Shown here one piece after another: positions 16,924-25,070 of a stretch of 64,000 bases of DNA. How positions within the stretch are numbered: the stretch's first letter is position 1; each line of letters begins with the position of its first letter. A program made the position numbers and the translations under genes. Source of the stretch: Terrihalobacillus insolitus (GTDB lineage Bacteria > Bacillota > Bacilli > Bacillales > Amphibacillaceae); assembly GCF_028416575.1 (NCBI RefSeq), contig NZ_JAMQKB010000004.1, forward strand, positions 137,177 to 201,176, written 5' to 3'. Under the pieces are notes generated by a model. That model did not search any database and was not told the DNA's origin. It saw nothing but the letters and a program-made list of their open reading frames with translations.

Positions 16924-17880
16924 TTATGATTCAATCGGGGTGTTAGGGTCATTTCCCCATTCAGCCCATGAACCTTCGTAAGGCTTCACCTGATCATACC
17001 CCATTAGACGAAGAACGAAATACGTATGTGCTCCACGTGCATTCGTTTGACAGTAAGGCACAATCGTTTTATCTTGTGCGACGCCTGTTTCTTCAAATTG
17101 ATTTGCCAATTCCTCCGAAGATTTAAATACAGGAACACCGTCTTTTTCTGTCATTGCCGTCGTCCATTCTAAGTTAATTGCATTTGGAATGTGACCACCT
17201 CGATCAGCACGGACATCGTCACCACTGTACTCCTCGGGAGAACGTACATCTAAAAGAACGGTATCCTCTTTATCAATCTTACTTTCTACTTCTTCTTTGG
17301 TTGAGACAAGTTGCTTTTGAGCTTCAGCAATGAAATTCCCTTTTTCAATTGTTGGTGCTTCCGTAGATACTTCTTCTCCAGCATTAAGCCAAGCGGTAAA
17401 TCCGCCATTTAATATTTTCACATTTTCTTTACCATAATACTCTAATGCATAAAAAAGTCTTGCTGCGCTCATACTATTTCCAGCATCATAAGCAACAACA
17501 GTTGTATCTTCATTGATCCCAAGTTCCTGTATGAAACTACTAAACGGATCGGCAGGTAAAAGAAAGCCTTCTACAGGATTGTTTGGATCGTTCACATCTT
17601 GCCATGTTGCACTTACTGCACCAGGGATGTGACCACCTTCATAATCATCACCACGCATATCCACAAAACGCACATTTTCATTATCAAGATTTTCCTTGAC
17701 CCATTCGATGTCAACAAGCAAATCATCGTTTGGATAAGCCGCTTGTTCACTGCTTGATTCTTGCTCACCATTATCCTTGTCAGCCGATGTAGTATCACTT
17801 TCGCTAGTACTTGAGCATCCAGCAAGAATGAATCCTATGAAACTAAAAACGATCATGAAGCCTATAAATTTTATTTTCAA
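16924..17880 (-). CDS. Two-domain rhodanese lipoprotein (thiosulfate sulfurtransferase, SseA-like)
   Basis: The 318-residue protein has a lipoprotein signal (hydrophobic stretch ending ILAGC, lipid-modified Cys about 21), a Ser/Glu-rich linker and two rhodanese domains. The N-terminal domain is inactive (VAYDAGNS, Asp in the Cys position). The C-terminal loop VPYCQTNARGAHT carries the active cysteine. Anchored outside the membrane, it likely handles thiosulfate before uptake by the YeeE transporter in the same operon. It is the first gene of that operon. Confidence 0.87.
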   Translation of the reverse strand: MKIKFIGFMIVFSFIGFILAGCSSTSESDTTSADKDNGEQESSSEQAAYPNDDLLVDIEWVKENLDNENVRFVDMRGDDYEGGHIPGAVSATWQDVNDPNNPVEGFLLPADPFSSFIQELGINEDTTVVAYDAGNSMSAARLFYALEYYGKENVKILNGGFTAWLNAGEEVSTEAPTIEKGNFIAEAQKQLVSTKEEVESKIDKEDTVLLDVRSPEEYSGDDVRADRGGHIPNAINLEWTTAMTEKDGVPVFKSSEELANQFEETGVAQDKTIVPYCQTNARGAHTYFVLRLMGYDQVKPYEGSWAEWGNDPNTPIES

Positions 17881-17981
17881 TTCGGTTCCCCCTATTGTTA
17901 GTTGATTTATGACACCATATATAGTAACATTAATCCTACCTGTTTACAATGGATTAATTTCTTAATTATATACCCGTATAT

Positions 17982-18126
17982 GAGGTTTTTCAAAAAGTCA
18001 CCAAATGATAAGCGACGCATCAGCTTGCCCACGACGGGCTCGGCTAGCGTTTGGCGTTCCGTTACTCAAAACTGCACCGCCTCGATCTGCTGGCTTCTGA
18101 TTTGTCGGCTTTTTGAACACACACTA
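17982..18126 (+). repeat. Dispersed MITE-like repeat, copy 2
   Basis: Same inverted ends as copy 1 (TTCAAAAAGTC ... GGCTTTTTGAACAC), but the interior has an alternative middle (AGCTTGCCCACGACGGGCTC) also found in copy 4. It lies just upstream of the beta-propeller gene and fills much of the 17881-18145 gap. Confidence 0.78.
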
Positions 18127-18145
18127 TAAGTGGAGGGTCTTCATC

Positions 18146-19186
18146 ATGAAATCTATGTTTTTATTAAAAATAACGGCTTTATTTATATTTTCAGTTTTGT
18201 TGACTGGATGTGCAATGCAACTAAGTGAAGAAAATGCGTCACAATCAGCAGATAACCAAAAAGTTAACGAAGCTGGGAAACTGACAAACGTTCAATTTTA
18301 TGTACCGAGTGAGGAAGAGAATCTTATTTCAATTATTGATATTCCGACAAGCGAGGTCGTTGCGGAAATCAAAACGTCAGAAAAACCGACAAACGTCATT
18401 TTTGACAGTACAATGCGAAACGCCTATGTAGCGAATCAAACGAGTGGGACGATCCAGTTCATCGACACACAAACACTTGAAATCACAAATGAGGTGGAAG
18501 TGGGTCCACTCCCACATGGTCTTGCAATTGCCCCAAACAATGAACAATTATATGTATCAACAGTCGCTGATCAGTTTGTCGATGTTGTTAATACAAAAGA
18601 GGGAAAAGTAGAAGAAAAAATTGACCTTGGCAATGGTGCCAAAACGAACTATTTAACGCTTGCGAATAACAAGCTATTTGTAAGTGACCATGAAAATAAT
18701 AAAGTGTATATCGTTGACACAGAAACAAATGAAGTTATAAGTGCATTGGAAACTGGTGAAACCCCAAGAGTTATGCAAACCAATAAGGATGGAAGCAAAC
18801 TTTACCTTGCATCTAGTGGCAGTGTTGAAATTTACGATGTGAATAATGGAGATGAAATACAAACATTTCAAGTTCCAAAAGGGACAACAGATCTCGTTAT
18901 TAACGAAGATGAAACCCAACTCGTTGTAACAAGTATGGAAGAAAATGCGGTTTCCGTGATCGACCTTCAAACGAATAAGGTCATTAAAACGATTGAAGAT
19001 TTACCTGGAGCAAAACATATATCATTTAATCGAAAACAAACCAAAGCATATATTACTTTGAACGGTAGTGGAGAAGTTGCCGTTTTAAATATGGAAGAGT
19101 TAGCAATTACAGAAAAAGTGAAAGTAGGAGATGCTCCACACGGTATTGAAATCAAAGCACTTCCAGGAATCGGTGGAAGTTGCTAA
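18146..19186 (+). CDS. YVTN/YncE-type beta-propeller lipoprotein
   Basis: The product is 346 residues from ATG 18146, preceded by GTGGAGGG. An upstream in-frame ATG would begin inside the dispersed repeat. The signal peptide ends LLTGC, marking a lipoprotein. The body consists of repeated blades with YVANQTSGTIQFIDTQTLE and LYVSTVADQFVDVVNT, typical of surface-exposed seven-bladed YVTN propellers. These usually act in binding or as redox-protein scaffolds. No catalytic motif is seen. Confidence 0.82.
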   Translation: MKSMFLLKITALFIFSVLLTGCAMQLSEENASQSADNQKVNEAGKLTNVQFYVPSEEENLISIIDIPTSEVVAEIKTSEKPTNVIFDSTMRNAYVANQTSGTIQFIDTQTLEITNEVEVGPLPHGLAIAPNNEQLYVSTVADQFVDVVNTKEGKVEEKIDLGNGAKTNYLTLANNKLFVSDHENNKVYIVDTETNEVISALETGETPRVMQTNKDGSKLYLASSGSVEIYDVNNGDEIQTFQVPKGTTDLVINEDETQLVVTSMEENAVSVIDLQTNKVIKTIEDLPGAKHISFNRKQTKAYITLNGSGEVAVLNMEELAITEKVKVGDAPHGIEIKALPGIGGSC

Positions 19187-19205
19187 CATTAATGCAATTG
19201 AGTTA

Positions 19206-19233
19206 AGGCCCCTTAAGCCTAGGCTTAAGGGGC
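19206..19233 (+). terminator. Hairpin after the beta-propeller gene
   Basis: An AGGCCCCTTAAGCC / GCTTAAGGGGC stem of about 11 bp has almost no loop and no strong T-run. It is a probable but weak terminator. Confidence 0.55.
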
Positions 19234-19353
19234 TGATTGTGTGAAGAAAGCCATTAGTTTTGAACGAAATGTAGTTTACTTCTTCGTTTGAATACATGCT
19301 ATAATACATTTATTCACTTAAAAAAGTAGTGTTCAGAATCTGGAGGGTTACCT

Positions 19354-20067
19354 ATGAAAAACATGATATCAAAAAATAAAGTATTCATTTTTTCAGCAAT
19401 CCTACTACTATTTGTTGTAGCAGGATGTGGAGCGCAGTCTGAAAATGGACAGTCAAATGATGGACAAGCAACGGAAGAAACAGGGGAACAACAAAAAGAT
19501 AAAACTAGTGAAAAAAGTGTAGAGAAAACGGCTTACCCAGCTGATGTAGAAGAAAATCCAATTGTTACAATTACCATGGAAAATGACAAAGAAATTACGC
19601 TTGAACTGTATCCTACTACTGCTCCAAATACAGTTGCAAACTTTATTTCATTAATAGAAGAAGGATTTTATGATGGAGTCATTTTTCACCGAGTAATCCC
19701 AGATTTTATGATTCAAGGTGGAGATCCAGAGGGGAATGGGACTGGTGGACCGGGCTATTCTATAGCAGGAGAATTCAGTTCGAACGGTTTTGAAAATAAC
19801 CTGAAGCACGAACGAGGCGTTATATCTATGGCTCGAGCTCAGGACCCAAATTCAGCAGGATCACAATTTTTCATTATGGTTACAGACTATCCAAGTCTTG
19901 ATGGAGAGTATGCTGCATTTGGAAAAGTGCTAGAAGGTATGGAAGTAGTGGACGAAATCGTATCCACACAACGAGATGAGTCGGACAAGCCATTGGAAGA
20001 TCAAAAGATGAAGTCTGTTGTAGTGGATACGAAAGGGTACGACTACCCTAAACCCGAAAAACAGTAA
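19354..20067 (+). CDS. Cyclophilin-type peptidyl-prolyl isomerase lipoprotein
   Basis: The 237-residue protein has a signal ending VVAGC (lipidated Cys), a Gln/Glu-rich linker, then a cyclophilin domain: NFISLIEEGFYDGVIFHRVI, MIQGGDPEGNGTGGPGY, ISMARAQDPNSAGSQFFI. The catalytic Arg of FHRVIP and the QFFI strand are present. It catalyses proline isomerisation in proteins folding outside the membrane. CTGGAGGG precedes the ATG, and a TATAAT lies about 45 bp upstream. Confidence 0.9.
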   Translation: MKNMISKNKVFIFSAILLLFVVAGCGAQSENGQSNDGQATEETGEQQKDKTSEKSVEKTAYPADVEENPIVTITMENDKEITLELYPTTAPNTVANFISLIEEGFYDGVIFHRVIPDFMIQGGDPEGNGTGGPGYSIAGEFSSNGFENNLKHERGVISMARAQDPNSAGSQFFIMVTDYPSLDGEYAAFGKVLEGMEVVDEIVSTQRDESDKPLEDQKMKSVVVDTKGYDYPKPEKQ

Positions 20068-20140
20068 GTATATTTATGCAGAAGACAAGAACCATGATAA
20101 AATATAAATGTGAGATTATGTAATCGGAGGTGTAGCAATA

Positions 20141-21055
20141 ATGGGTAAACGATTATTTCTTTTTATTTTAACAAATATTCTAGTCATGACGACAATTGTC
20201 ATCGCCTGGACACTAATTACAACGTATACAGGAATCAGCGGTTCGTTTGAGAATGGTGGTCCTGGGTTAGGGATTAATTATGGTTCGTTAATGGTATTCA
20301 GTATACTCGTAGGGTTCATAGGGTCATTCTTCTCGCTGGCCATCTCACGTTGGGTTGCAAAGAAGATGATGAAGGTCAAAGTGTTGGATCCGAATGGTCA
20401 ATTGACAGCATATGAACGTGCTGTGGTAGAGAAGGTTCACCGTCTTTCCCGTGCTGCTGGACTAGTCCATATGCCACAGGTTGGTATTTATCCGTCTGCC
20501 GAGGTCAATGCATTTGCCACAGGTCCTTCGAAAAAAAGGTCACTCGTTGCGGTTTCAGCAGGATTATTGAACTCGATGGATGATAATGCTGTTGAAGGTG
20601 TCATTGCCCATGAGGTAGCACACGTGTCGAATGGTGATATGGTCACCATGACATTGTTGCAAGGTGTCGTCAACACGTTTGTCGTCTTTTTCTCAAGAAT
20701 CGCAGCGATCCTCGTATCGCGCTTAGTGCGTTCTGAAATGCAAATGATTGTTCGTTTTGCGGCAATTATTATTTTCCAAATTTTGTTTTCAATTCTTGGA
20801 AGTCTTGTTGTAAGTGCATACTCGCGTTATCGTGAATATCATGCTGATCGAGGAGGCGCTGATCTAGCAGGACGCGATAAAATGGCCCATGCACTGCGTT
20901 CTTTGAAAACATACGCCGATCGAGCCAAAGTGAATGACCTTACAGATGATGCAGCCATTCAGACTATGAAAATTAACGGAAAAGGCGGGATGATGAAGCT
21001 TTTTTCATCGCATCCGGATTTAGATGAAAGAATTAAGCGTCTAGAACAGCGATAA
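20141..21055 (+). CDS. htpX: Membrane zinc metalloprotease HtpX
   Basis: The 304-residue M48 peptidase has two N-terminal membrane helices, the zinc motif [10 protein letters not shown] with catalytic Glu, further hydrophobic segments, and the downstream [11 protein letters not shown] glutamate ligand. It degrades misfolded membrane proteins from the cytoplasmic face. CGGAGGTG precedes the ATG. It follows the extracellular cyclophilin gene by 73 bp, a plausible envelope-quality pair. Confidence 0.92.
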   Translation: MGKRLFLFILTNILVMTTIVIAWTLITTYTGISGSFENGGPGLGINYGSLMVFSILVGFIGSFFSLAISRWVAKKMMKVKVLDPNGQLTAYERAVVEKVHRLSRAAGLVHMPQVGIYPSAEVNAFATGPSKKRSLVAVSAGLLNSMDDNAVEGVIAHEVAHVSNGDMVTMTLLQGVVNTFVVFFSRIAAILVSRLVRSEMQMIVRFAAIIIFQILFSILGSLVVSAYSRYREYHADRGGADLAGRDKMAHALRSLKTYADRAKVNDLTDDAAIQTMKINGKGGMMKLFSSHPDLDERIKRLEQR

Positions 21056-21102
21056 ACAGATTTAACAAAAGACAGCTACTCCGTAATATTGGGGGAAGAA
21101 AA

Positions 21103-21660
21103 ATGTTTGTATATAAAATTGATGAAGAAATATCACTAAAGCTAGTTGAATTAAAGGATGCAGAAAGAGTTTTTGAACTAACTGATAATTCCAGAGAATA
21201 TCTTCGTGAATGGCTTCCTTGGTTAGATATGACAACAAGCGTTGAAGATACAAAAGGGTTTATTAAATCTTGCTTAAAAAGTTATGCAGAAAATAAAAGC
21301 ATAACAACTTTTATTCTCTTTAAAGGAGAAATTGTTGGTACGGCGAGTTATAACGAAATTGATTGGGCTAATAAAATAGCATATATAGGTTATTGGTTAG
21401 GAAAGGTTTATCAAGGTAATGGTATTATGGTAAGGGTAGCGAGAGCACTAACGGATTATGCTTTTAATGCGTTGGAGCTTAATAAGGTTGATATTAGTGC
21501 TGCTGTGGAAAATAAAAGGAGTAGGTCAATTCCTGAAAGATTGGGGTTTGTTAATGAAGGTTGTATTAGACAAGCTGAATGGTTATATGACCATTATGTT
21601 GACCACATTGTTTACGGAATGTTAGCTGAAGATTGGAAAAGTAATAATTCCCCTTATTAA
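21103..21660 (+). CDS. GNAT acetyltransferase, RimJ/RimL-like
   Basis: The product is 185 residues. The N-terminus ISLKLVELKDAERVFELTD and REWLPWLDM are typical of RimL/YdaF-type acetyltransferases. The acetyl-CoA region is YIGYWLGKVYQGNGIM followed by AAVENKRSRSIPERLGFVNE. GGGGGAAG precedes the ATG. Acceptor substrate unknown. It is the first member of a run of cargo genes separated by the AACGGGCGC-type site, which begins at its stop codon. Confidence 0.85.
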   Translation: MFVYKIDEEISLKLVELKDAERVFELTDNSREYLREWLPWLDMTTSVEDTKGFIKSCLKSYAENKSITTFILFKGEIVGTASYNEIDWANKIAYIGYWLGKVYQGNGIMVRVARALTDYAFNALELNKVDISAAVENKRSRSIPERLGFVNEGCIRQAEWLYDHYVDHIVYGMLAEDWKSNNSPY

Positions 21661-21731
21661 ACAAACGGGCGCAAGTCAGGTATGATTTTCTTTATGAAGC
21701 GGACCATTTAATGGAATAATTGTAAGCGTTA
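21661..21731 (+). repeat. Cassette-like boundary site A
   Basis: ACAAACGGGCGC starts one base after the GNAT stop codon. A second box TAATGGAATAA ... AGCGTT follows at 21709-21730. The same two-box arrangement occurs at 22977-23011. Confidence 0.55.
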
Positions 21732-21771
21732 TATAAACTACAATAGGGATGTATGGGGAATGAGGGGAATT

Positions 21772-22245
21772 ATGAATTTAAAGGTTAGGAATATGGATGA
21801 AAAATTGGCCAAACAAACTTTAGGTTGGAAATATGAAAAGCCTTTTGATTTTTATAATGGTGAGATGAGCGAAGAAGGAATTAAAGAGAGACTTGACGAT
21901 TCTTATAAGGTCTTGATTGATGAAAAAGGAAAAGTGTTTGGCTTCTTTTGCACTGGAGAGTCGGCTCGCATCCCAATTGGATATCAATATGGTGTTTATA
22001 ATGAAAAGTCCATAGATATGGGGATTGGAATGAACCCTGTTTATGTGGGGAAAGGATACGGTTATGATTTTTGCTCTTTTATTATGAATCATATAAAAGA
22101 GCAAAATGAAGGAGTCCCCATACGACTATCCGTCGCAACATTTAATAAGAGAGCCGTTCACTTATACAAAAATCTTGGTTTTGTAATGAAAGACAAATTC
22201 GCTACTGATTCTGCAGAATTTATTACGATGATTAAAGCGGACTAA
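21772..22245 (+). CDS. GNAT acetyltransferase
   Basis: The product is 157 residues from ATG 21772, chosen because GAGGGGA precedes it. The upstream ATG at 21760 lies within that ribosome binding region. GNAT features are DMGIGMNPVYVGKGYGYDFC (CoA-binding loop with GKGYG) and RLSVATFNKRAVHLYKNLGF. Substrate unknown. It is the second gene in the run of cargo genes and is followed by boundary site B. Confidence 0.85.
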   Translation: MNLKVRNMDEKLAKQTLGWKYEKPFDFYNGEMSEEGIKERLDDSYKVLIDEKGKVFGFFCTGESARIPIGYQYGVYNEKSIDMGIGMNPVYVGKGYGYDFCSFIMNHIKEQNEGVPIRLSVATFNKRAVHLYKNLGFVMKDKFATDSAEFITMIKAD

Positions 22246-22260
22246 TTCATTCTGAACCGC

Positions 22261-22290
22261 AATCGGGCGCATTTATAGAATAAAGAAATT
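22261..22290 (+). repeat. Cassette-like boundary site B
   Basis: AATCGGGCGC lies 16 bp after the GNAT stop and is followed by ATTTATAGAATAAAG, a degenerate form of the second box. Confidence 0.45.
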
Positions 22291-22353
22291 ACCATAATTA
22301 CAAAATGGAAATTAAGATGTGTACATTCATATCGATCGTGGTATAATATATGT

Positions 22354-22494
22354 AGAAGGTTCATAAAATAATAAAGGCCGCCCATGCTGTTACATGGAGC
22401 GGCCAATAGACCGAACCCCAACAAGAGGGGCTAGGCAGCACAAGGAAAAATAATCCCTCGGCGCACAGCGAACGCATGTGAGGGGTTATTTTTT
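22354..22494 (+). ncRNA. Probable antitoxin RNA of a type I toxin-antitoxin pair
   Basis: An extended -10 promoter (TGGTATAAT, TATAAT at 22342-22347, with TGTACA 16 bp upstream) drives a plus-strand RNA of about 140 nt. It has a 5' hairpin (GGCCGC ... GCGGCC), then a terminator stem AAAAATAATCCCTC / GAGGGGTTATTTTTT ending near 22494. Its 3' end overlaps and is complementary to the 3' end of the converging toxin mRNA (to about 22446), the layout of BsrG/SR4- and TxpA/RatA-type systems. Confidence 0.65.
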
Positions 22495-22572
22495 ATGGTT
22501 TTTGTCAGACATAATAAACGCCACCAACATCCCAAAGGATATCATCAGCGTTAACGCACTAACAATGTCCAT
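22486..22572 (-). CDS. Holin-like type I toxin peptide
   Basis: A 28-residue peptide beginning MDIVSALTLMISFGMLVAF and ending with a Lys-rich tail starts at ATG 22572 behind GGGAGGGAGGTG. One hydrophobic helix plus a basic tail matches the putative holin-like toxin family (Hol_Tox, related to TxpA/BsrG peptides) that damages the cell membrane. The mRNA has an extended -10 (TGATACAAT, TACAAT at 22677-22672). Its 5' leader CGCATGAGGGGTT can pair with its own 3' end AACCCCTCACATGCG, the long-range lock known from related toxin mRNAs. Confidence 0.8.
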   Translation of the reverse strand: MDIVSALTLMISFGMLVAFIMSDKNHKK

Positions 22573-22725
22573 TGGCAAGCACCTCCCTCCCTGGGAAGTC
22601 TCCCAACGAAGACTAACGGCAGATCGACAGTGCTACCAAACCCCTCATGCGAAGCCAGTCTATTGTTTTTTATTGTATCATAGATTAGCAGGATAAAGTT
22701 AAATTTTCGGCGATTCATAAATGTT

Positions 22726-22739
22726 AAACAAACGGGCGC
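22726..22739 (+). repeat. Cassette-like boundary site C
   Basis: AAACAAACGGGCGC lies between the type I toxin locus and a truncated GNAT gene. The GNAT frame begins directly behind it, so this looks like a junction. Confidence 0.5.
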
Positions 22740-22961
22740 GATTGCTTAAGAAAAGTTGTGCCAAAAATAGGAACTTTACTTCTTGAGGAAATGATGAAAC
22801 AAGCCAAAAATTCTGGTTTCACTTCTCTATCATTAAGTGTTGATCCCGATAATCCTGCTTTTCGTTTGTATGAAGGACATGGGTTTGTGAAAGTAGGTAT
22901 AAATGGAACATCGTACGATATGAAGGTAAATTTAAATAAGGTATCAGATGATATTAGTTGA
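22740..22961 (+). pseudogene. GNAT acetyltransferase, C-terminal half only
   Basis: The open frame runs out of boundary site C with no ribosome binding site. It shows only the second half of a GNAT domain (IGTLLLEEMMKQAKNSGFTS, LSVDPDNPAFRLYEGHGFVK). A GTG at 22758 is the earliest possible start. The N-terminal half and the first part of the acetyl-CoA loop are missing, as if a junction cut the gene at the site. It is followed by boundary site D. Confidence 0.7.
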
Positions 22962-22976
22962 TCAAACTTGTTCAAT

Positions 22977-23011
22977 CAACGGGCGCGCTAATGGAATAAG
23001 GCTCAGCGTTT
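22977..23011 (+). repeat. Cassette-like boundary site D
   Basis: CAACGGGCGC is followed by GCTAATGGAATAAGGC and CAGCGTTT, the best-preserved two-box form. Further on, GGGCTGTATTTT (23020s) is shared with the sequence after site E. Confidence 0.55.
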
Positions 23012-23094
23012 GTCTCGAAGGGCTGTATTTTGTTGAATATGAAATGGATTAACTATAATCGGCAAAAATATTAACAAATACGAGAGGTGATTTA

Positions 23095-23733
23095 ATGAAA
23101 ATACGAAACGGGATGCCAAAGACTGATAACAAAACACACTTAAAGCTACTTGAAAATGATTGGATTCCAATAAAGGAGCCTAAAAGTGTTGGGACGGCTG
23201 TGCTTTTATCAATTCCGTTTATGGTTTTAAATACATTTATTACTGTAGGTGTGATAGATATTTTCTCGTCTGTTTCATTGAATAAATTTGGTCTTGATCT
23301 GACCTCTGATTCCCTATCAATAACAATCAATCTGGTTGTGATTATTTGGCTATTTTTACTTATAGTTATACACGAACTAATTCACTTGGTGTTTATCCCC
23401 AATTTTATTAAATCCAAAAAGACATTTATTGGGCTTACTTTATTTGGTGGCTATGTTATAACTGAAGAAAAGATTTCAAAATCAAGATATATACTAGTTA
23501 CAATCTCTCCTTTTGTTATAATTTCAGTTTTCCTGCCAATCATACTTAGTCTTTTTGGAATCTTAACACCTACTTTTAAAATCTTAATATTAGTTAATTC
23601 TATGGCTTCTTCAGTCGATATACTTAATCTCATTCATTTATTAGTACAAATACCAAAAAGGGCAAATTTGATAAGTAATGGAAATAAGACCTATTGGAAA
23701 TATGGAGGTTACAAAGAATATAAGAGATTATGA
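23095..23733 (+). CDS. DUF3267 putative zincin membrane protein
   Basis: The 212-residue protein has about four hydrophobic segments and the zinc-protease-like motif HELIHLVFIP at about residue 96. This combination is that of DUF3267 (putative zincin peptidase) proteins of Bacilli. GAGAGGTG precedes the ATG. No substrate is known. It is the last intact cargo gene before the degraded recombinase and is followed by boundary site E. Confidence 0.75.
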   Translation: MKIRNGMPKTDNKTHLKLLENDWIPIKEPKSVGTAVLLSIPFMVLNTFITVGVIDIFSSVSLNKFGLDLTSDSLSITINLVVIIWLFLLIVIHELIHLVFIPNFIKSKKTFIGLTLFGGYVITEEKISKSRYILVTISPFVIISVFLPIILSLFGILTPTFKILILVNSMASSVDILNLIHLLVQIPKRANLISNGNKTYWKYGGYKEYKRL

Positions 23734-23817
23734 CATTATAAGATTCAAAGCTAAAGAATTGTGAAGGGGTATTTCTTAAAGAATTGATTGAAAAGTCTTG
23801 GGGAAACGATCTTAATC

Positions 23818-23850
23818 AAACGGGCGCTTATCTCTAAAAAGAATAGGCAC
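23818..23850 (+). repeat. Cassette-like boundary site E
   Basis: AAACGGGCGC is followed by AAAAGAATAGGCAC, a degenerate second box, then AGGGCTGTATTTTATT, which repeats the sequence behind site D. Confidence 0.5.
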
Positions 23851-23930
23851 CTTATTTGTGTTTTCTCGATTACTCTAGGGCTGTATTTTATTATACATTT
23901 CGATTGTTGAATAAAGGCTGTATAAGCAGA

Positions 23931-23966
23931 CCATACTGGGATCAATTTAATTGATTCATAGTATGG
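23931..23966. repeat. Imperfect palindrome beside the recombinase remnant
   Basis: CCATACT / AGTATGG outer arms and ATCAAT / ATTGAT inner arms form an almost continuous 36-bp inverted repeat directly upstream of the recombinase start. It could be an operator, a hairpin recombination site or a MITE end. Confidence 0.55.
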
Positions 23967-23978
23967 GAGCGTGAAAAA

Positions 23979-24817
23979 GTGTTGTTGTTGACTGAAGCAT
24001 GAGAAAAATACTGTTTTGATAAAGAATTGAAGGCTTTCTCCCCTTACCTTGAAGATGTATGACTTTCAATGTAAACTTTTGCGTTATTTCGGTAATATTA
24101 GAATGGTAGATGTTACAACGGAAAATTTGAAACAATACCTAGGCAAATCTGGAGAACATTTAAAACCTTCCAGCCTAGGTCATCGTGTACGATTCATTAA
24201 GTCATTGTTTAAGTGGGCGCACGAAGAAGGCTTTATCTTAAAAAATCCTGCTGCAAAATTAAAAGAACCTAAGTTAGGGAAGCGAATTCCAAAGTTTCTT
24301 TCTGAACATGAAATTGAGCATCTTCGTGAAGGATGCAATACATTGATGAAGAATGCTTTGTTTGAATTTTTTTATTCGACGGGCTGCCGAATCGGAGAAG
24401 TTGCGAAATTAAACCAAGACGATATTAATTTTGCAGGAAAATCGGTAATTGTGCACGTAAAGGTGATAAGGAAAGGGAAGTGTATTTTAATGTACGCTGT
24501 GCAATTTGGCTGAAAAGATATTTAGATGAACGTGACGATGATGAAACCTGTTTATTTGTCACAGAGCGTAAACCTAAAAGACGTATGAGTGTAGATTCCT
24601 TGAGATATGTTGTTAGACGTATTTCTAATCGTGCTGGAATCAAAAAAACAATTCATCCTCATCAATTACGTCACAGTTTTGCAACACACATGATAGATAA
24701 CGGCGCTCCCCTTGAAGTAATTCAAGTCTTCTTGGTCATCAAAAGAGTGAAACAACAAGGATTTACTCTCATCTCAGTGGAAAATTAAGACGTTATTTTT
24801 ATAGTAAGTATTTTTAA
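23979..24817 (+). pseudogene. Degraded tyrosine recombinase (XerC/D-like integrase)
   Basis: Rebuilt across frames the protein starts near GTG 23979, has a nonsense codon at about residue 8, and shifts frame near 24035, 24465 and 24730. Pieces include SPLTLKMYDFQCKLLRYFGN and LKQYL of the SAM-like core-binding domain. Catalytic-domain motifs follow: TGCRIGEVAKL (first Arg), HPHQLRHSFATHMID (H-x-x-R) and, after the last shift, LLGHQKSETTRIYSHLS with the nucleophile Tyr. The full length of about 275 residues is typical. It is inactive as sequenced and stands at the end of the cargo-gene run. Confidence 0.85.
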
Positions 24818-24859
24818 TTTTGAAGTACTTTTTATTGAACATTTATGCCGGCGCGATTA

Positions 24860-24884
24860 TAAGTTATAATAATGGTATAACTTA
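24860..24884 (+). promoter_or_regulatory. Operator and promoter of the MazF-type toxin-antitoxin operon
   Basis: The perfect 9-bp inverted repeat TAAGTTATA / TATAACTTA with a 7-bp spacer overlaps the TATAAT at 24865-24870 and ends at the antitoxin ribosome binding site. This is the arrangement expected for autoregulation by antitoxin or complex. Confidence 0.6.
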
Positions 24885-24899
24885 ATGGAGGTGTATGAT

Positions 24900-25070
24900 A
24901 TGTCTCTTCCAGATAAAATTATTAAGGAGATTGACCTGTTAAATGAAAAGGATAGACAAAAGGTCCTCGATAAAATTAAAGAAAAATATATGACTAGTGA
25001 TGTTATTTTATTAAACGAAAATTATTCCTGGTGGGATAATGAAGAGGATGATATATATAATGAGCAATAA
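24900..25070 (+). CDS. Antitoxin of a MazF/PemK-type pair
   Basis: The product is 56 residues from ATG 24900, eight bases after GGAGG. The upstream ATG at 24885 is part of that site. It is an acidic, helical small protein (SLPDKIIKEIDLLNEKDRQK ... SWWDNEEDDIYNEQ). It overlaps the toxin gene by 11 bp. The acidic Trp-rich tail is the kind of segment that binds MazF toxins. Identity rests mainly on position. Confidence 0.7.
   Translation: MSLPDKIIKEIDLLNEKDRQKVLDKIKEKYMTSDVILLNENYSWWDNEEDDIYNEQ

Noticed and set aside
17902..18129. Open frame ahead of the beta-propeller gene
   Set aside because: It lies inside dispersed repeat copy 2 and has no start signal; similar chance frames occur in copy 3 (25371-25601).
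21663..21735. True integron attC site
   Set aside because: The sites lack paired R'/R'' boxes of Gram-negative attC (GTTRRRY/RYYYAAC), so only an analogy to integrons is claimed.
22374..22405. tRNA-like hairpin GGCCGC...GCGGCC
   Set aside because: No cloverleaf, no T-arm or CCA region; it is better explained as the 5' hairpin of the antitoxin RNA.
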